Shown here: positions 34,201-46,784 of the stretch, one piece after another
Position numbering within the stretch: position 1 is the first letter of the stretch
Layout: every line of letters begins with the position of its first letter
From: Inia geoffrensis
Lineage: Eukaryota; Chordata; Mammalia; Artiodactyla; Iniidae
Reading direction: 5' to 3'
Assembly (NCBI GenBank): GCA_036417435.1
Contig: CM070909.1
Coordinates: 12,432,597-12,496,596, forward strand
DNA length: 64,000 bases
Program-made: the position numbers and the translations under genes
The notes under the pieces: model-generated
What the model was told of the DNA's origin: nothing
The model's database searches: none
The model's input: only the letters and a program-made list of their open reading frames with translations

Positions 34201-35355
34201 CACAGATATTTCAAATTTGAAACATAATTATCCTGATAACTCTTGAACACAGAATAAGTTTCTCTTTGTGTCTCATACAGTCTCTTTTCAGACATTAGCA
34301 AAGAACAAGGCATTTCTAGAATTCATTTCCTCTCCATTTTTCTATTTAGTTTCAGATATCGTTAAATGCATATATGAGTTCTGAGGAGTGTGTGTGTTTG
34401 GGTATACAGTTTTGCTTCCAGGGCACATAAGAGAGGTGTAAATATCATCCCCACTAACTCAGGGATATCTTAACAAGCCATGGAAAATTGAGCCTGTTCC
34501 ATCTTTTTTGCCACATGGGATCCCATTGGTAATATTATCCCGAACCTCACATTCCTTGATCTTTGGCGTTTGGCATCAACTCCCTGCCATAGTTTAGTTA
34601 CTTAGGACCTAGTGCTGGGGAGATCGTTTTAAATTTCAAGTTAGTAGGCCAGTCTTGAGCTGTCACGCTCCATGGGACTGACCTGGGGCAAAACTTAGAA
34701 ACCTCACAATACCCAGAACGGGAGATCACTGCATCCAGTCTTCATTTGACAGGTGAGAAAATTCGAATCCGTGATTTCCTGTAACGTGGATAAGTTAAAT
34801 AAGTTGATTTATAGGTTTCTTCTGGCTTACAATTCTGGGATTCCTGTTCCCTAGTCCAGATCACACATTCCATCCCTGTGGATCAGGTTATTTTCCAGGG
34901 AAGCTAGATTCCTGATTTTTGGCCACAAACCACATATTCACAGGAGTCGAAGCAAGATGATAGTACAAGAGTATAGGCTGAACCGTTAACATGTATTATC
35001 TTACCAGAAAAAGGCATGTGAAGGTATAACTTCGTGGTTGCTCAGCGGTGCCCAACACTGCTTCACTGTTGCCTGAATATCATGGAGCCCCTTCTAAGGG
35101 CCAAAAGCTCTGTGTCTTCAACATGGCAGACAAGAGCACTGCCCTCATGAAGCCACAGACCGTGGGAGACGGACAAGGAATCGTAGCTAATGAGTGTTCT
35201 GAACGATGAGTGCTATGGAGGAACCTCGGAGCTGCTGCTTTGGGCTCCAACAGTTTGGGCCCTACACAAAGGTGTCCAGCTGAGGTATCAGGCAGGGGCT
35301 GACGTCCAAACGCCAACCCCAGGCCAGCCTGTGTTGACCAAAAAGAAACAAGGCT
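34201..35355. other. Non-coding stretch
   Basis: Presumed intronic. No gene or repeat family was recognised. Confidence 0.4.
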
Positions 35356-35372
35356 TTAAAAATCCATCCCTC

Positions 35373-35589
35373 GGGATTCCCCGGTGGCGCAGTGGTTGAG
35401 AGTCTGCCTGCTGATGCAGGCGACGCGGGTTCGTGCCCCGGTTCGGGAAGATCCCACATGCCGCGGAGCGGCTGGGCCCGTGAGCCATGGCCGCTGAGCC
35501 TGCGCGTCCGGAGCCTGTGCTCCGCAACGGGAGAGGCTGCAGCAGTGAGAGGCCCGCGTACCTCAAAGAAAAAGAAACAAAAAAAAATG
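35373..35589 (+). mobile_element. CHR-2 type SINE
   Basis: Full-length, well preserved. Perfect 17-bp duplication TTAAAAATCCATCCCTC at 35356-35372 and 35590-35606, which suggests a recent insertion. Confidence 0.96.
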
Positions 35590-35874
35590 TTAAAAATCCA
35601 TCCCTCTCTGTGGTGCCTTCTGCAGTCCCCCATGTTGTAGTGGCTGTCCTGCAGGATGCTGCAAGAATTTGGGACACAGGGTCTCACCTAGTGGTGGGGA
35701 CCAGTTGGAAGAAGAGTGATCTAGGCAGAGCTCTGCCCAAGGCCCCAAGTCTGGGAAGGCCTTTGAGGAAGTGAAAGAAGGTGCTTGTGGCTAGGATGCA
35801 GCAAACGGGGCTAACTAAGCAGGGCTGATCAGGGCTCCGACTGGAGCGGCAAGTCCATACAACGATGGGCTTTT

Positions 35875-36052
35875 TTTTTTTTTTTTTTCTTTTTTGCGGT
35901 ACGTGGGCCTCTCACTGCTGCAGCCTCTCCCGTTGCAGAGCACAGGCTCCGGACGCGCAGGCTCACAGGCCCAGCCACTCTGCGGCACGTGGGATCCTCC
36001 CGGATCGGGGCAGGCGGACTCTCAACCACTGCGCCACCCACCAGGGAAGCCC
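35875..36052 (-). mobile_element. CHR-2 type SINE with internal deletion
   Basis: Reverse orientation. Perfect 17-bp duplication TACAACGATGGGCTTTT at 35858-35874 and 36053-36069. About 25-30 bp covering the box-B region are missing at 36010/36011, where GATCGGGG runs straight into CAGGCGGACT. The copy probably lacks a working internal promoter. Confidence 0.93.
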
Positions 36053-36069
36053 TACAACGATGGGCTTTT

Positions 36070-37480
36070 ACAACCACGTTAGGAATGTTGGACTTTACAT
36101 CAAGGTGCAATGGGAAACCATTGGATAACTGAAGAGAGTGACTTCAATTAAGCTTAAATTAAACTCTCTCATTTCCTCCTTTTGTCTAATTCTTTTCAAA
36201 ACCCTTAGTCTCATATTGGGATCATTCCAATAGGGTGTGGGAAGGAAAGTCCAGGCTCACACCTTTGAGATGCTGCTCAACATACACAATATAAAACACA
36301 TTTTAAAACTCTGGCCTCAGTGAGTGAAGGTGACGTGAGGTCCTTAGACCATCAGAGCAGATGCCAGTCACAGCTGATTTATTTCAGGTTTTGAAGGAGG
36401 ACCCAAGCAAGCCCCATGGCCTGGTGTTGCTCTGCTGAATCGGCCAACTGATTTACTTGCACTCCCTCTGCTACGGATTCAGCTTGCATTCTCTTCATTG
36501 TCACAGTGAGCTGGCTGCTTGTGTCATTTTACGGACCAGTCCACATTTTGTCCTTTGCTGGTACAGCTGGTGTGAAGCTTCTAAGCTAGTGAACAGCTTT
36601 AGGGGTGACCATGGAATCATTTTTTTCAGAGAAGCTCAGCATTTTAATCTTTCATCTTGACCGAGCAAGTGGATTCAGTGTTCACGAATACTTTGGCCAA
36701 ATGATTCATTGTTTACATGTTTGGTTTTGGAAAGTGGCTTCAAAAGAGGAATAATAAAAATGGACAACCCACGGGGATTTTTGTTGCTGTTTGGTTTTTT
36801 TTCAATTGAAGATTAGTAAAAGAGAGACCTCTGCTGGCTAAACTGTTATAGTGACCTAGCATTGGTCCATGTCCGCTAAGCTTTTACAGGTGGTGTTGGC
36901 AAATTGATTGCTCACAGCTTGTTCATTATCTCTGCTATCAACTCAGCTTCTTTTGGAGCTGGTCTAAGTGACCTGTAATTCCCAGCTCCAATCACAGTTG
37001 TTTCTGCTTCAGTCTTTGGTGTTAGGCTTTCAAATTTCTCAAAAATAATAGCCCTACCTGTCCTCTGCAGCCAAAACCCAGGCCTGAAATACCTCCTGTA
37101 TCTTATCTTCTCTGTTTCCTTTCCCTCTTCTGCCCTCCATCTCCCTTCCTCCTCTCTTGCCAGTAAAATAAAATAAAACAAGTCTTCACTCAAAAGAGAG
37201 AACTGCTGATGGAAAGTGAGAAGGAGGGAACAAAACCCTTATCTCTAGCATATCCTCACCTGGCTCTGGAGGCCTGGGGCCCAGGGTTGGAGTTATATAC
37301 CTGAGAAGAGCTGTGAATCCCATTACCATCTTCTGATGGATTTGTGTGACCGTGGGAATGTGAGATTTGGTGAATGGGAGGCCGAGGACACTGCAGAATG
37401 TAGAGGGTGGTTACATGCGAGGAGAAAGGGGAATGTCTTCATGAGATGTTTTGTTTGTCAACAATAAAAACAATGATCTG
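36070..37480. other. Non-coding stretch
   Basis: No gene or repeat was recognised. The minus-strand open frame at 36912-37193 has no family signature. Confidence 0.4.
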
Positions 37481-37826
37481 GGGCTCCCCTGGTGGTGCAG
37501 TGGTTAAGAATCCACCTGCCAATGCAGGGAACACGGGTTTGGGCCCTGGTCCGGGAAGATCCCCCATGCCGCGGAGCAACTAAGCCCATGCACCACAAGT
37601 GCTGAGCCTGTGCTCTAGAGCCCATGAGCCACAACTACTGGGCCTGCGCTCTAGAGACCGTGCTCTGCAACAAGAGAAGCCACCGCAATGAGAAGCCCGC
37701 CCACCGCAATGAAGAGTAGCCCCCGCTTGCTTCAACTAGAGAAAAGCCCACGGGCAGCAACAAAGACCCAATGCAGCAAAAAATAAATGAATAAATTTAT
37801 ACTAAAAAAAAAGATACTATTAAAAA
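37481..37826 (+). mobile_element. Long CHR-family SINE (CHRL type)
   Basis: Head CTCCCCTGGTGGTGCAGTGG, then repeated 'CCACAAGTGCTGAGCCTG' and 'CCACAACTACTGGGCCTG' modules, then an AAATAAATGAATAAA tail. A weak GATCTG duplication flanks it. Confidence 0.9.
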
Positions 37827-38246
37827 ACAAAAGATCTGTACCTACTGTGTGCCAGGCCCTGAGCCAAGCCTGTGACGTACCTTAATTCTGTTTCTTGCTT
37901 TTCCTCTCTATTGACAATCTTAAGAACACTTTTCTATGGAAAAAAAAAAAATAGTATATGGGAAGAATTTAGAACAAGGCCTGCATAGAAATAATAATTA
38001 TGTGTGTATTTGCTATTTTATCATTATATTTTTACTCTGGAATATGCCACCACCCCTGCACACGAGAAGTGGCCTTACTGTGCTGCTAGAGTAGGTCCTA
38101 AGCTCACGGCTAGACTAGCATCTCCGGCCCTCTTGGAGCAGAGCAGCAGAGATGCCTCTGGTTTGGCACGTTGCTTCCACACAATGTCCTGCATTTCCTG
38201 TCTTCGCAGACCTAACCCACTCTCACCCCTTTATTTATTCTCATAC

Positions 38247-38371
38247 ATTTTGTTTGGCCACGCAGCCTGGCATGCATGCGGGATCTTAGTTCCCCGACCA
38301 GGGATCTAACCCGCGCCCCCTGCAGTGCAAGCACCCGAGTCTAACCACTGGACGGCCAGGGAAGTCCCCTC
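38247..38371 (-). mobile_element. Short CHR-family SINE
   Basis: Reverse orientation. Perfect 10-bp duplication ATTCTCATAC at 38237-38246 and 38372-38381. Confidence 0.92.
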
Positions 38372-38504
38372 ATTCTCATACTTTCAACAACCTCTTCCGG
38401 ATTGACTGACACATGAGGGTCAGTATCAAGTTATATTATTATCATGTTATATAATAATGTTAATGTATCAAGTGATAATCATTTTAATGCTCATTAGCGG
38501 TAAG

Positions 38505-38645
38505 CTCATCTCGCCCAAACCACTCCTCTGAGAAAACTGAGGTCCAGAGAGGTTGTCAGTGGCTCAAGGTGACCCAACCAGCGGGTGGCTGAGGCAGGGC
38601 TGGAACCCACATCTCCCGGATTCGGCCTTCCCTGTATGACACCTG
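38505..38645 (-). mobile_element. MIR SINE relic
   Basis: Reversed MIR: 'AGAAAACTGAGGTCCAGAGA', 'GTGGCTCAAGGTGACCCAA', 'GCAGGGCTGGAACCCAC'. Confidence 0.65.
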
Positions 38646-38729
38646 CACTCTCCTTGTTCTGCATTGGGCAAGAGACGCTTTTTACTTGTACCTTCTGCTC
38701 ATCTCAGGTTGCCTATCATCCCGTTTTCT

Positions 38730-38764
<35 letters not shown>

Positions 38765-38953
38765 GGTACGCGGGCCTTTCACTGCTGTGGCCTCTCCCGT
38801 TGTGGAGCACAGGCTCTGAATGCGCAGGCTCAGCAGCCACGGCTCACAGGCCCGGCCACTCCGCGGCATGTGGGATCTTCCCGGACCGGGGCACGAACCC
38901 ATGTCCCCTGCATCGGCAGGCGGACTCTCAACCACTGCGCCACCAGGGAAGCC
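38730..38953 (-). mobile_element. CHR-2 type SINE
   Basis: Reverse orientation with a 30-nt poly-T tail. Perfect 17-bp duplication CTATCATCCCGTTTTCT at 38713-38729 and 38954-38970. Confidence 0.96.
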
Positions 38954-39346
38954 CTATCATCCCGTTTTCTAAGGCCCTCACTCCTCCCTGCTGCACACAG
39001 GGAACCCAGGTCTGTCAGCACAGCCACTAGGCCGCTTCTCTGACCAGCCCGGGACAGCCCTTCCTCCTTCTCCTCAACTTATTTATTCTGTTCCGGCCTT
39101 GGCAGGGCACTGACAAATCACTTGACTCACACATTTACCAAAAGATGTTTGTAGACGTTCATCCTTCTCTGAAATGCCTCCTGATCTTGGCATTTCTATG
39201 CTGCTTGATAGTGTTGAGTACTTTTTTTGTGGATGCTATAAGTTTCCATATGTTAGAGGTTGCCTTATACGTATTTGAACTCTCCCTGCTCCCTCAGCAT
39301 ATTTCCTTTTACTGCAAATATAGTCTCTTAACAGAATAACTCTCTA

Positions 39347-39590
39347 TAAATCAGGCGTTTGGGATTAACATATACACGCTACTATATACAAAGATAGGTA
39401 AACAACAAGGACCTACTGTTTAGCCAAAGGCACTGTATTCAATACCTTGTAATAACCTATAAGAAAAGAATCTGAAAAAGTACATATATATATATTTATA
39501 TATATATCTGAATCATTTTGCTCTATACTTGAAACTAACACAACATTGTACATTAACTATACTTCAAATAAAAAAATATAGAAAACAACC
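39347..39590 (+). mobile_element. LINE-1 3' UTR fragment
   Basis: 'GGGATTAACATATACACGCT', 'AACAAGGACCTACTGTTTAG' and 'AACTATACTTCAAATAAAAA' match the end of the L1 at 4877-6933. The duplication CAGAATAAYTCTCT flanks it (39332-39345 and 39591-39604), so this is a short truncated insertion. Confidence 0.85.
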
Positions 39591-39859
39591 CAGAATAAAT
39601 CTCTAACTGGGAATTTCAGGTACTGTGGCAAGCGAATTATAGAGATATTTTAAAGCAGGGTGTCAGTTTGAGTCGCAATTTACACCTTATAGTTTCTAAT
39701 ATGATGCCCTGGGTGTACTGTTAAAATCTGCTAAAGTTTTGTAAATGATAAATCGCCCTGCTGCAGTACTGCTGCCAAATTAATTCATTTGTGGATCTAG
39801 CAGTTATTTAAAGAGTGTTCATGAAGTGTGCTGGACTGTGTTAGGCCCCGAAGGCGTTT

Positions 39860-40140
39860 GAAACGAAGTTTGACATCTGCCTGTCTGTCTCCTTCTGGCT
39901 GCCTAGAAGGTGGATAAGATGGATGCAACTTGAGGAGGCATCCTTTGTTCCTGAGCATAGAAGGTGCATTGTGGAGCAGAAAGATACAGGAACTCTAGGC
40001 GATGCCGTACCAGCTCTGCATTGCTTATCTCCAGAATTCCTTTAAAAGAAAAGAAAAATAAACTTTTATCTTGTTTAAGCCACTATTACTTCTGGGCTCT
40101 GTTACTAGTTGCCAAATGCGAATCTTAACTGATACAGAGG
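39860..40140 (+). mobile_element. LTR-like relic
   Basis: Ends 'TTTAAGCCACTATTACTTCT' and 'CTTAACTGATACAGA', an ending shared by mammalian MaLR/ERVL-type LTR relics. No internal retroviral sequence was seen. Confidence 0.4.
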
Positions 40141-40740
40141 TCCTTGAGGATTTTTGAGCAGGGGACTATTCTGATTGGTAGCTATGCAAGAGACTGATTC
40201 GGGGAGGGGGGTGTTCCAGGGCATACAAAGAGATAAAGTTGGCTTGGCAGGTGGAACAAATAGTGGGGGGAGACTTTGAATGAGGAGAATACACATCTTG
40301 CACAGGGTCATTGATTTTGTTTTTCTTTTCCCCAGAACACCTCTGCTCAACTCCAATTATACGGTAGTTACTTAAATATGTAGTTATTGAGTAATTTGCA
40401 TTCTGTTCTTGTCCAGTGGCCTGAAAGCTCTGGAGACTGAGAAGATGGGTACTCTTTGTATCTTAAAAAGAAGCAGGCAAAAGCCGGGACAGGAAAAGAG
40501 TATCAGTGTTACAGTAAAGTGAAGTTATTATGTTTTCAGAACTCCTGCAGGCATTTTCAAGGGAAGGAACTTTTGTTACATGTGATTGTCTAATCAAGAT
40601 ACATTTGAAATGTATCCACTAGTGGATAGCAACTGTAAATAATATTTAAAAAATATATCTTGGAGTACCTTTCAGAGTAAAGATAGTTTTATGTGCTAGA
40701 ACCTTCTAAAAGGGGAAAATTTTATTTTATTAACTTCCTC
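40141..40740. other. Non-coding stretch
   Basis: No gene or repeat was recognised. The minus-strand open frame at 40105-40356 has no family signature. Confidence 0.35.
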
Positions 40741-40742
40741 TA

Positions 40743-40870
40743 GGACTTCCCTCACGGTCCAGTGGTTAAGATGCTGCGCTTCCAGTGCAGGGGACACGGG
40801 TTTGAACCCTGGTGGGGGAACTAAGATCCCACATGGCGCGTAGCCAAGAAAAAAAAACAAACAAAAAAAC
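40743..40870 (+). mobile_element. Short CHR-family SINE
   Basis: Diverged head GACTTCCCTCACGGTCCAGT, then GGTTTGAACCCTGGTGG and an A-rich tail. No clear duplication, so it is probably older. Confidence 0.85.
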
Positions 40871-41579
40871 TTTAAGTTTCATGTAATCATGCTGAGTAGC
40901 AGCTGTCTCTTCATAGTAAACTTTTCGTCTTGAGGTTGGGTAGGTAATTTCATACCTCTTAGATCAGAAGACATTTTACTATTATTTAAATGGCTTATAA
41001 AAACATGATAATGTAGCTATTATATAACATAACTTCCCTCTGAACTAGATGTACTAACTTAATATCGCAATCTCTGTTTCCTTAAAAATGGGTTGGCAGT
41101 TCCAGAGTTCCTTCTAAATCTGGCTTGAACAGGGAATTAGAAGTCTTAATGCAACTACAAATGTCAAGGTCCCTTAAGGCAGTGGCCTTCAGCCTTTCTC
41201 CCCACTCCTCACGTGGAAGGGCAGATGTGCCCAGTATTACCTGGAAATTCTTGCTTGTTAATTATGTCCTACCACCATTTCCCCTCATTTGGAAAAAATA
41301 CAACTAGAACTCAAGTAACTGAATAGATATTAGGTTGTAGCCTGGACCATCTGTGCAAACTTCTATACTTTTTCTACCAACTCAATTTTAATAGTCACAT
41401 AGGATTATTTCCAGTTTATAGTGAGAAGAAATACCAAAAAATGATTCCAAATGTTAGGTTTTGAGTTACACCTCCCTGAAGTGCCTGGGTTGCATTTTGC
41501 TATAGTCTGCACACAGGAAAAAAAACCCCCAATAGTCTGATAAGCAGATGTTTTCTCTCTACGGTTAAATAAATTATAA
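40871..41579. other. Non-coding stretch
   Basis: No gene or repeat was recognised. Confidence 0.35.
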
Positions 41580-41790
41580 CAGTGGCCAACATTTATGGAA
41601 CACACAGTGTGTGCTGAGGCATTTATCTACATTATTTCTTTTAATCCTGATGAAATTCTGAGAAGTAGCTATATCGATGAGGAAACGGAGCCTGGGAGCT
41701 ATTGCTCGAGGTCACATTAAGCCGCTGAAAAAGGGCTCAAATTTAGGTCCTGCTGCCTCTCAGGCCGCCTTTAGAGACTGTCCTGTTATT
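41580..41790 (-). mobile_element. MIR SINE relic
   Basis: Reversed MIR: 'CCAACATTTATGGAACACAC', 'TTCTTTTAATCCTGATGAAA', 'GATGAGGAAACGGAGCCTGG'. Confidence 0.7.
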
Positions 41791-43089
41791 CTTGTAAATA
41801 ATCTCAGTGAGAACACAGCCAACTGGCTCAGGGCGACACGCGATCCCCAATCATTCTCTTTCACTTTCTGCCAGATTGGAAGACGGTCTTGTGATTAAAT
41901 ATTTCTGACCAGCAATGTCTTGCCGTCTATGGAAAACTGATATTACCAAATCTTTAATAATTGTTTCATTAGACACAAAAACAAAGCTCCTCGGAATGAC
42001 TACAGGAATACCTCTGTATTTTTCTGTTACCTGGCTTTCCTCAGGCAAGATGGAAAGAACAGTATCAGTTTCCAAAGTTGCTCTGGGAAGAAGACAAACA
42101 GGGGATACTACTTAGTAGATTTGTAGACACTTTTGGGGGGAGGCTACACCAACCGCTGGACATTTTAAGGTTTGGAAGCCCCTTCTTAAGGGATGAAGGC
42201 CATTTTATGGCAGGAGAACCAGAAAAGGCTCAAGGAAGGCGATTGGTTGACTGCTTGCTTGATTGATTGACTGACTTGAGATAGGAAGGACTTTAACTAT
42301 GACCCGGCCTCTGAAACTCTTTTGCTTTTTAGCTCCAAATAGATTCAGGTGTTTCTCAAAGGCCACCTTCTTCTAAAGTAGGTAAGGAGCTGATCAAAAG
42401 CTTTATCTTTGCTAAACTTGTTTGGGTAGGTTTCTTCCCTCCTGCATCATTTGCCTGGGAGGGGGTGTCCAGCTTCCTTTGGGGGAGGTGTCGGTAGGTA
42501 ACAGTAGCCAAGTGATGTTGGCTAATTTGTTTATTTAGTGAGGGGTCTCATTAAAAAGTCATTTCCTTTGGGTGATTAAAGAGCTCCTAGGGAAGTTTTC
42601 TCATCATCTGCTTTTCAGTTCCTGTTTTGGAGGGGATTCTATAAAGAATAATTAAGCCCTAGGTCTTCATTTCAGCCTGTCATTTGGGCCCCCAGGGTTT
42701 AAGCCCTGGAGAGGCCAATTGCTTTTCAGATGGGATATACCCAGAGCTGGGCATGGGGAGTGGGGGCTGGTTGGAGGTGGATCTGATTAGTTGGCAGGCT
42801 TCCTCAGTGGCGTGACCAACTTGTAAGTTGGGTCATTATTTTTGTGTAGGATGCCTAGCCTAACGTCTCTAAGCTTATGAGGGAAACTAATAACTTCTCT
42901 TCGTGCGGTTGTTGTCATGATCAACTGAAATAATGTATCTGAAAGTGCTTTTAAAATCTCTTATTATAATGTGTGAAAATGGTGGCTAATGGATGTGCTA
43001 CGAAATGTCAGCCAAAGTTACCAGGAATGCAAGTTAATATTATGCCTATAAGGTTCTGGGACCAACTTGGATGTGTTGTGCGGGGCAGT
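41791..43089. other. Mostly unique non-coding stretch
   Basis: No coding exon was recognised. A MIR-like plus-strand relic may lie at 42845-42965 ('GGTTGTTGTCATGATCAACT', 'GAAAGTGCTTTTAAAATCTC'). Confidence 0.4.
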
Positions 43090-43905
43090 GGTTCCCACAC
43101 CTCCGAGTGGTCTGTGACACCAGTTGGGTGTCCTAGAGTTCTACTCAGTTCTGACTCTGTCTACCTGGAGACAGCATCAGATTCTATGGCTTAAGGGCTC
43201 CGTCCCACAAAACTGCTCCCCACCCCCCATCCTAATTTCAGATGCCAGTCAGACTGTTATTACCTGTGCTTCTAACCGACTGGCTACAGATCGGAGGTTC
43301 CAGCGACCCCATCTTGGGTTCTCCTGATTTGCTAGAGTGGCTCACAGAACTCAGGGAAACATTTTACTTACTAGATTGCCGGTTTATTATAAAAAGATAT
43401 AACACAGGTACAGCCAGATGGAAGAGATGCAGAGGGCAAGGTCTGAGGAAAGGGGGTGGAGCTTCCATGCCCTCTCCCACTGTGCTGCTCTCCCCAAACC
43501 TCCGGAGGTTCACCAACCTGGAAGCTCTTTGAACCCCATCCTTTTGGCTTTTTATGGAGACTTCATTAACTGGGCATGATTGACTAAATCATTGGCCATT
43601 GGCGATTGATTCAGCCTGGGGTGGGGGGGCGTGAATAGAGGGGAGAGGAGAGGCTCTCCCACAGGACAGGGGGTGGGACTGAAAGTTCCAACTCTCTAAT
43701 CACAGGGTTGGTTCCTTTGGCAACCAACCCCGCCCCTTAGATGCTTTCCAAGAGTCACCTCATTAACATAAAATAAGACACCTTGATCACTCATCATCTA
43801 GGAAATTTTAAGGGTTTTAAGAGTTATGTGCCAGAAAAGGAGATGAAGACCAAATATATATTTCTTATGATATATCACAATATCACACACCTAATGGGAG
43901 GAAGC
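43090..43905. mobile_element. LTR-like relic of an ERVL-type element
   Basis: About 800 bp with blocks recurrent in mammals: 'GAGTGGCTCACAGAACTCAG', 'TTTATTATAAAAAGATATAA', 'CAGCCAGATGGAAGAGATGC', 'TCATTGGCCATTGGCGATTG' and terminal 'TATATCACAATATCACACAC'. It is non-coding, and I cannot name the LTR family securely. Confidence 0.5.
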
Positions 43906-45029
43906 TGATTTATTCATACATGTGGCACCTTTTCAAAATACATCCTTCCCTTACCTGTTCACTGATATTCCTCAGCATCTATTCCCATCACTCCTTGCTG
44001 TCTCTCAGTTTGCATAGTATGTTCATAGAAGTCCATTCTTCCATTCAGTTTTAGCATCTGGAGCATTGTATTTGTTTTCCTTGATTGTTCTGTTCTGAGT
44101 GGAGACTACACATTATTCTTTACTTGGGGAACACTGAGAACAATTCAAAACTAAGGGCATGTTGTAACGCTACTTAATAATCTGATGTAACATGGCCCAT
44201 GCTTGGGATAATAAGCATGTTTTCTTCATGGCTGGTGTGCTAGACCTGCTTCCTAGGGCCAGTGCCTCATTCCTCAGCACAATATATCTTAATTAACCAA
44301 ATGAGAACCAGTCCATGCTGGTATGATGTAACTGCATTAGTGCTTGGCATAATCTATTCTGTGGTCATCTGGCCGAGTCATTAAAAGAACTAAAATAACG
44401 TATGCCTGTGGCGCTCATACGCACTGCAAGGAGGCCCATTTGCACAAAGTTCAGGCAAATATCTATCAGGGAAGGAATTTGTATCAATCAGTTTTCTGTT
44501 TTCCTTTCCTTTTTCCTCCCAATAAAAATGTATTGAGCACCTACTGTATGCTAAGCATTAGGTATAAAAAATATTATTCAAGCCCTCAAGCCCTCCAGAA
44601 GCTCCGAGGGTTGTGTGTGTGTGTGTGTGTGAAATCATAGTATAATGAGTTAGAAACAATAAAATAGATTTGAACAAACTGCTGGGAGGGTACACATGGA
44701 CAAAGACAACTCTGGGAAAGTTTTGCTGAGGAAATGGGATTTTAAGTATTGAAGGACTGGTAGGAATTTGCCTACCGATCGAAAATCAACAAACAAAAAA
44801 GTAGAACTGTCCATGCGGCTGAACATAATCTATGAAATCATGTACGAACATGATTGGGAAATATGACTTATAGGCTGGTGTTACTATGCTTGGGGTATAT
44901 ATTCTAAAGTGAGTAAGAAGAGTTGTTCCGTAAAAGAAGGAGATGCCGACCCTGGAAGAAAGGAGGAGAGTTGGACAAACAAAACAGGCAACATCCACCA
45001 CAATCCCCCCCACCCCCATGCCTTGTCTA
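43906..45029. other. Non-coding stretch with a small GT microsatellite
   Basis: A (GT)10 run lies at 44611-44631. An upstream 'TATTGAGCACCTACTGTATG' resembles a MIR/L2 end. No gene was recognised. Confidence 0.4.
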
Positions 45030-45162
45030 GTCAGTTCCTATAACGGCTCTTTCACAGAGGTCCTATGAATATCCTCTTTTTGCAGTTGAGAAAACTGAAG
45101 TTAAGAGAAGTTATGTAACTTGCTCAAGGTGACATATGTTGAGTGATGGAGATTTTTGGATT
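45030..45162 (-). mobile_element. MIR SINE relic
   Basis: Reversed MIR: 'TTTGCAGTTGAGAAAACTGA', 'AACTTGCTCAAGGTGACATA'. Confidence 0.65.
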
Positions 45163-45164
45163 AC

Positions 45165-46560
45165 AAAAATAGATCTACCTATTCACCAAAGCTATAGTTA
45201 TCAAGACAGTGGAGTGTGTTGAAAGGATAGATACAAAGATCAATGGGACAGTATACAGAGTCCAGAAATAGATCCACCCATGTATTGTCAGTCTGTTTTT
45301 GACAAAAAAAGCAAAACCAATTTAATGTAGGAAGGGTAGTCTTTGCAATAAATGGTGTTGAACAAATAACAACCATATGCAAAAAAAGAAAAGAAAAGAA
45401 AAAGCAGAGGAAGGGGAAGGAGGAAGAGGAGGAAGAGGAAAAGAATCTCAACCCATACCTTTTATCTTATGCAAAAATCACCTCAAAATGGATCATATAT
45501 CTAAATGCAAAATGTAAAACTATAAAGCTTCTAGAAGAAAACACAGGAGAAAATCATGACCTTGGATGAGGGAAAGGATTCTTAAATACGACGCTGAAAG
45601 CATGATCCATGAAAGAAAAAAATTTGTAAATTGGACTTCATCAAAATTAAAAACTTTTGATGTGTGAAATACACTGTTAAGAGAAAGAAGAGACAAGTCA
45701 CAGAATGGGAGAAATATTTTAAAATCACATGCCTGACAAAAGACTTACATGCAGAATATATGCGAACTTTCAAAACTTACCAATAAGAGAACAAACAACC
45801 CAATTAACGTTGGCAAAAGATTTTGAACAGATACTTCATGAACGGTGAATAAGCACATGAAAATATGCTCAACATCATTAGTGATTGGGGAAATTAAAAC
45901 CACAGTGAGATAACACCACACATATTAGAATGGATAAAAACCCAACCCAAACCAAACCAAACTGATACAAAACAAAAAACTGACAATACTAAATGCTGGC
46001 AAGGATGTAGAGCAACTGGAACTCTCATACGTTCCTGGTAGGAGTGCAAAATGGTACAGCCACTTTGGGAAAGAGCTTCGCAGTTTCTTATAAAGATAAA
46101 CATACATTTACCATATGACCCAGTAATCCTAGGTGTTTACCCAAGAGAAGTGAACACCTAAGTTCACACAAAAAAACTGTGCATGAATGTTTATTGCAGC
46201 TTTATTCATAATCACCAAAACTGGAAACCCACATGTCCATCTACAATTGAATGGATAAACAAACTGTGGCACATCCATACAATGGAATGCTACTCAGCAA
46301 TAAAAATGGAAGAACTATTGGTACATACAACAACATGGGTGAATGTCAAATGCATTTTGCTCAGTGAAAGGAGCCAGACACAAAAGACTGCAGATCACAT
46401 GATTCCATTTATGTAGCATTCTCAGAAAGGCAAAAGCAAAGAGATGGAGACTGGATCAATGATTGCTGTGGGCTTGGGGTGAGAAGATGTGCTGGTTACA
46501 CAGAGGCAGCACCAGGGGATTATTTGGGCTGATGTAACTCTTTTTGTACCTTGGTGGTGA
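45165..46560 (+). mobile_element. Old LINE-1 ORF2 3' part and 3' UTR
   Basis: Readable pieces of the L1 ORF2 carboxy-terminal part, including 'LWHIHTMECYSAIK' within 46183-46416, and DNA blocks such as 'AATGGATCATATATCTAAAT'. Multiple frameshifts and stops. A purine-rich expansion at 45381-45445 lies inside it. Confidence 0.8.
45381..45445 (+). repeat. Homopurine tract
   Basis: 65 bases of A and G with one C, moving from AAAAG units to GGAAGA units. It is a simple-sequence expansion within the L1. Confidence 0.9.
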
Positions 46561-46784
46561 TGGAGGCATCACACTGCTGCTTTACTTCTGAGTCAAGAGA
46601 AAATATGCACACATTTTTCCAGTCTAGGGAGCTAATAGAAATCTTAATTTCTGCTTTTTGACTAAATTGAAATATCATACCTACCAGTTGAATTCTCTCC
46701 AAGGGCTTTTGACCTTTTTGAGTACAAGTTGGAAATTTAGAGTCATCAACAAGCCTAGATGCCTAGAAAATTCCATCATAGGTA

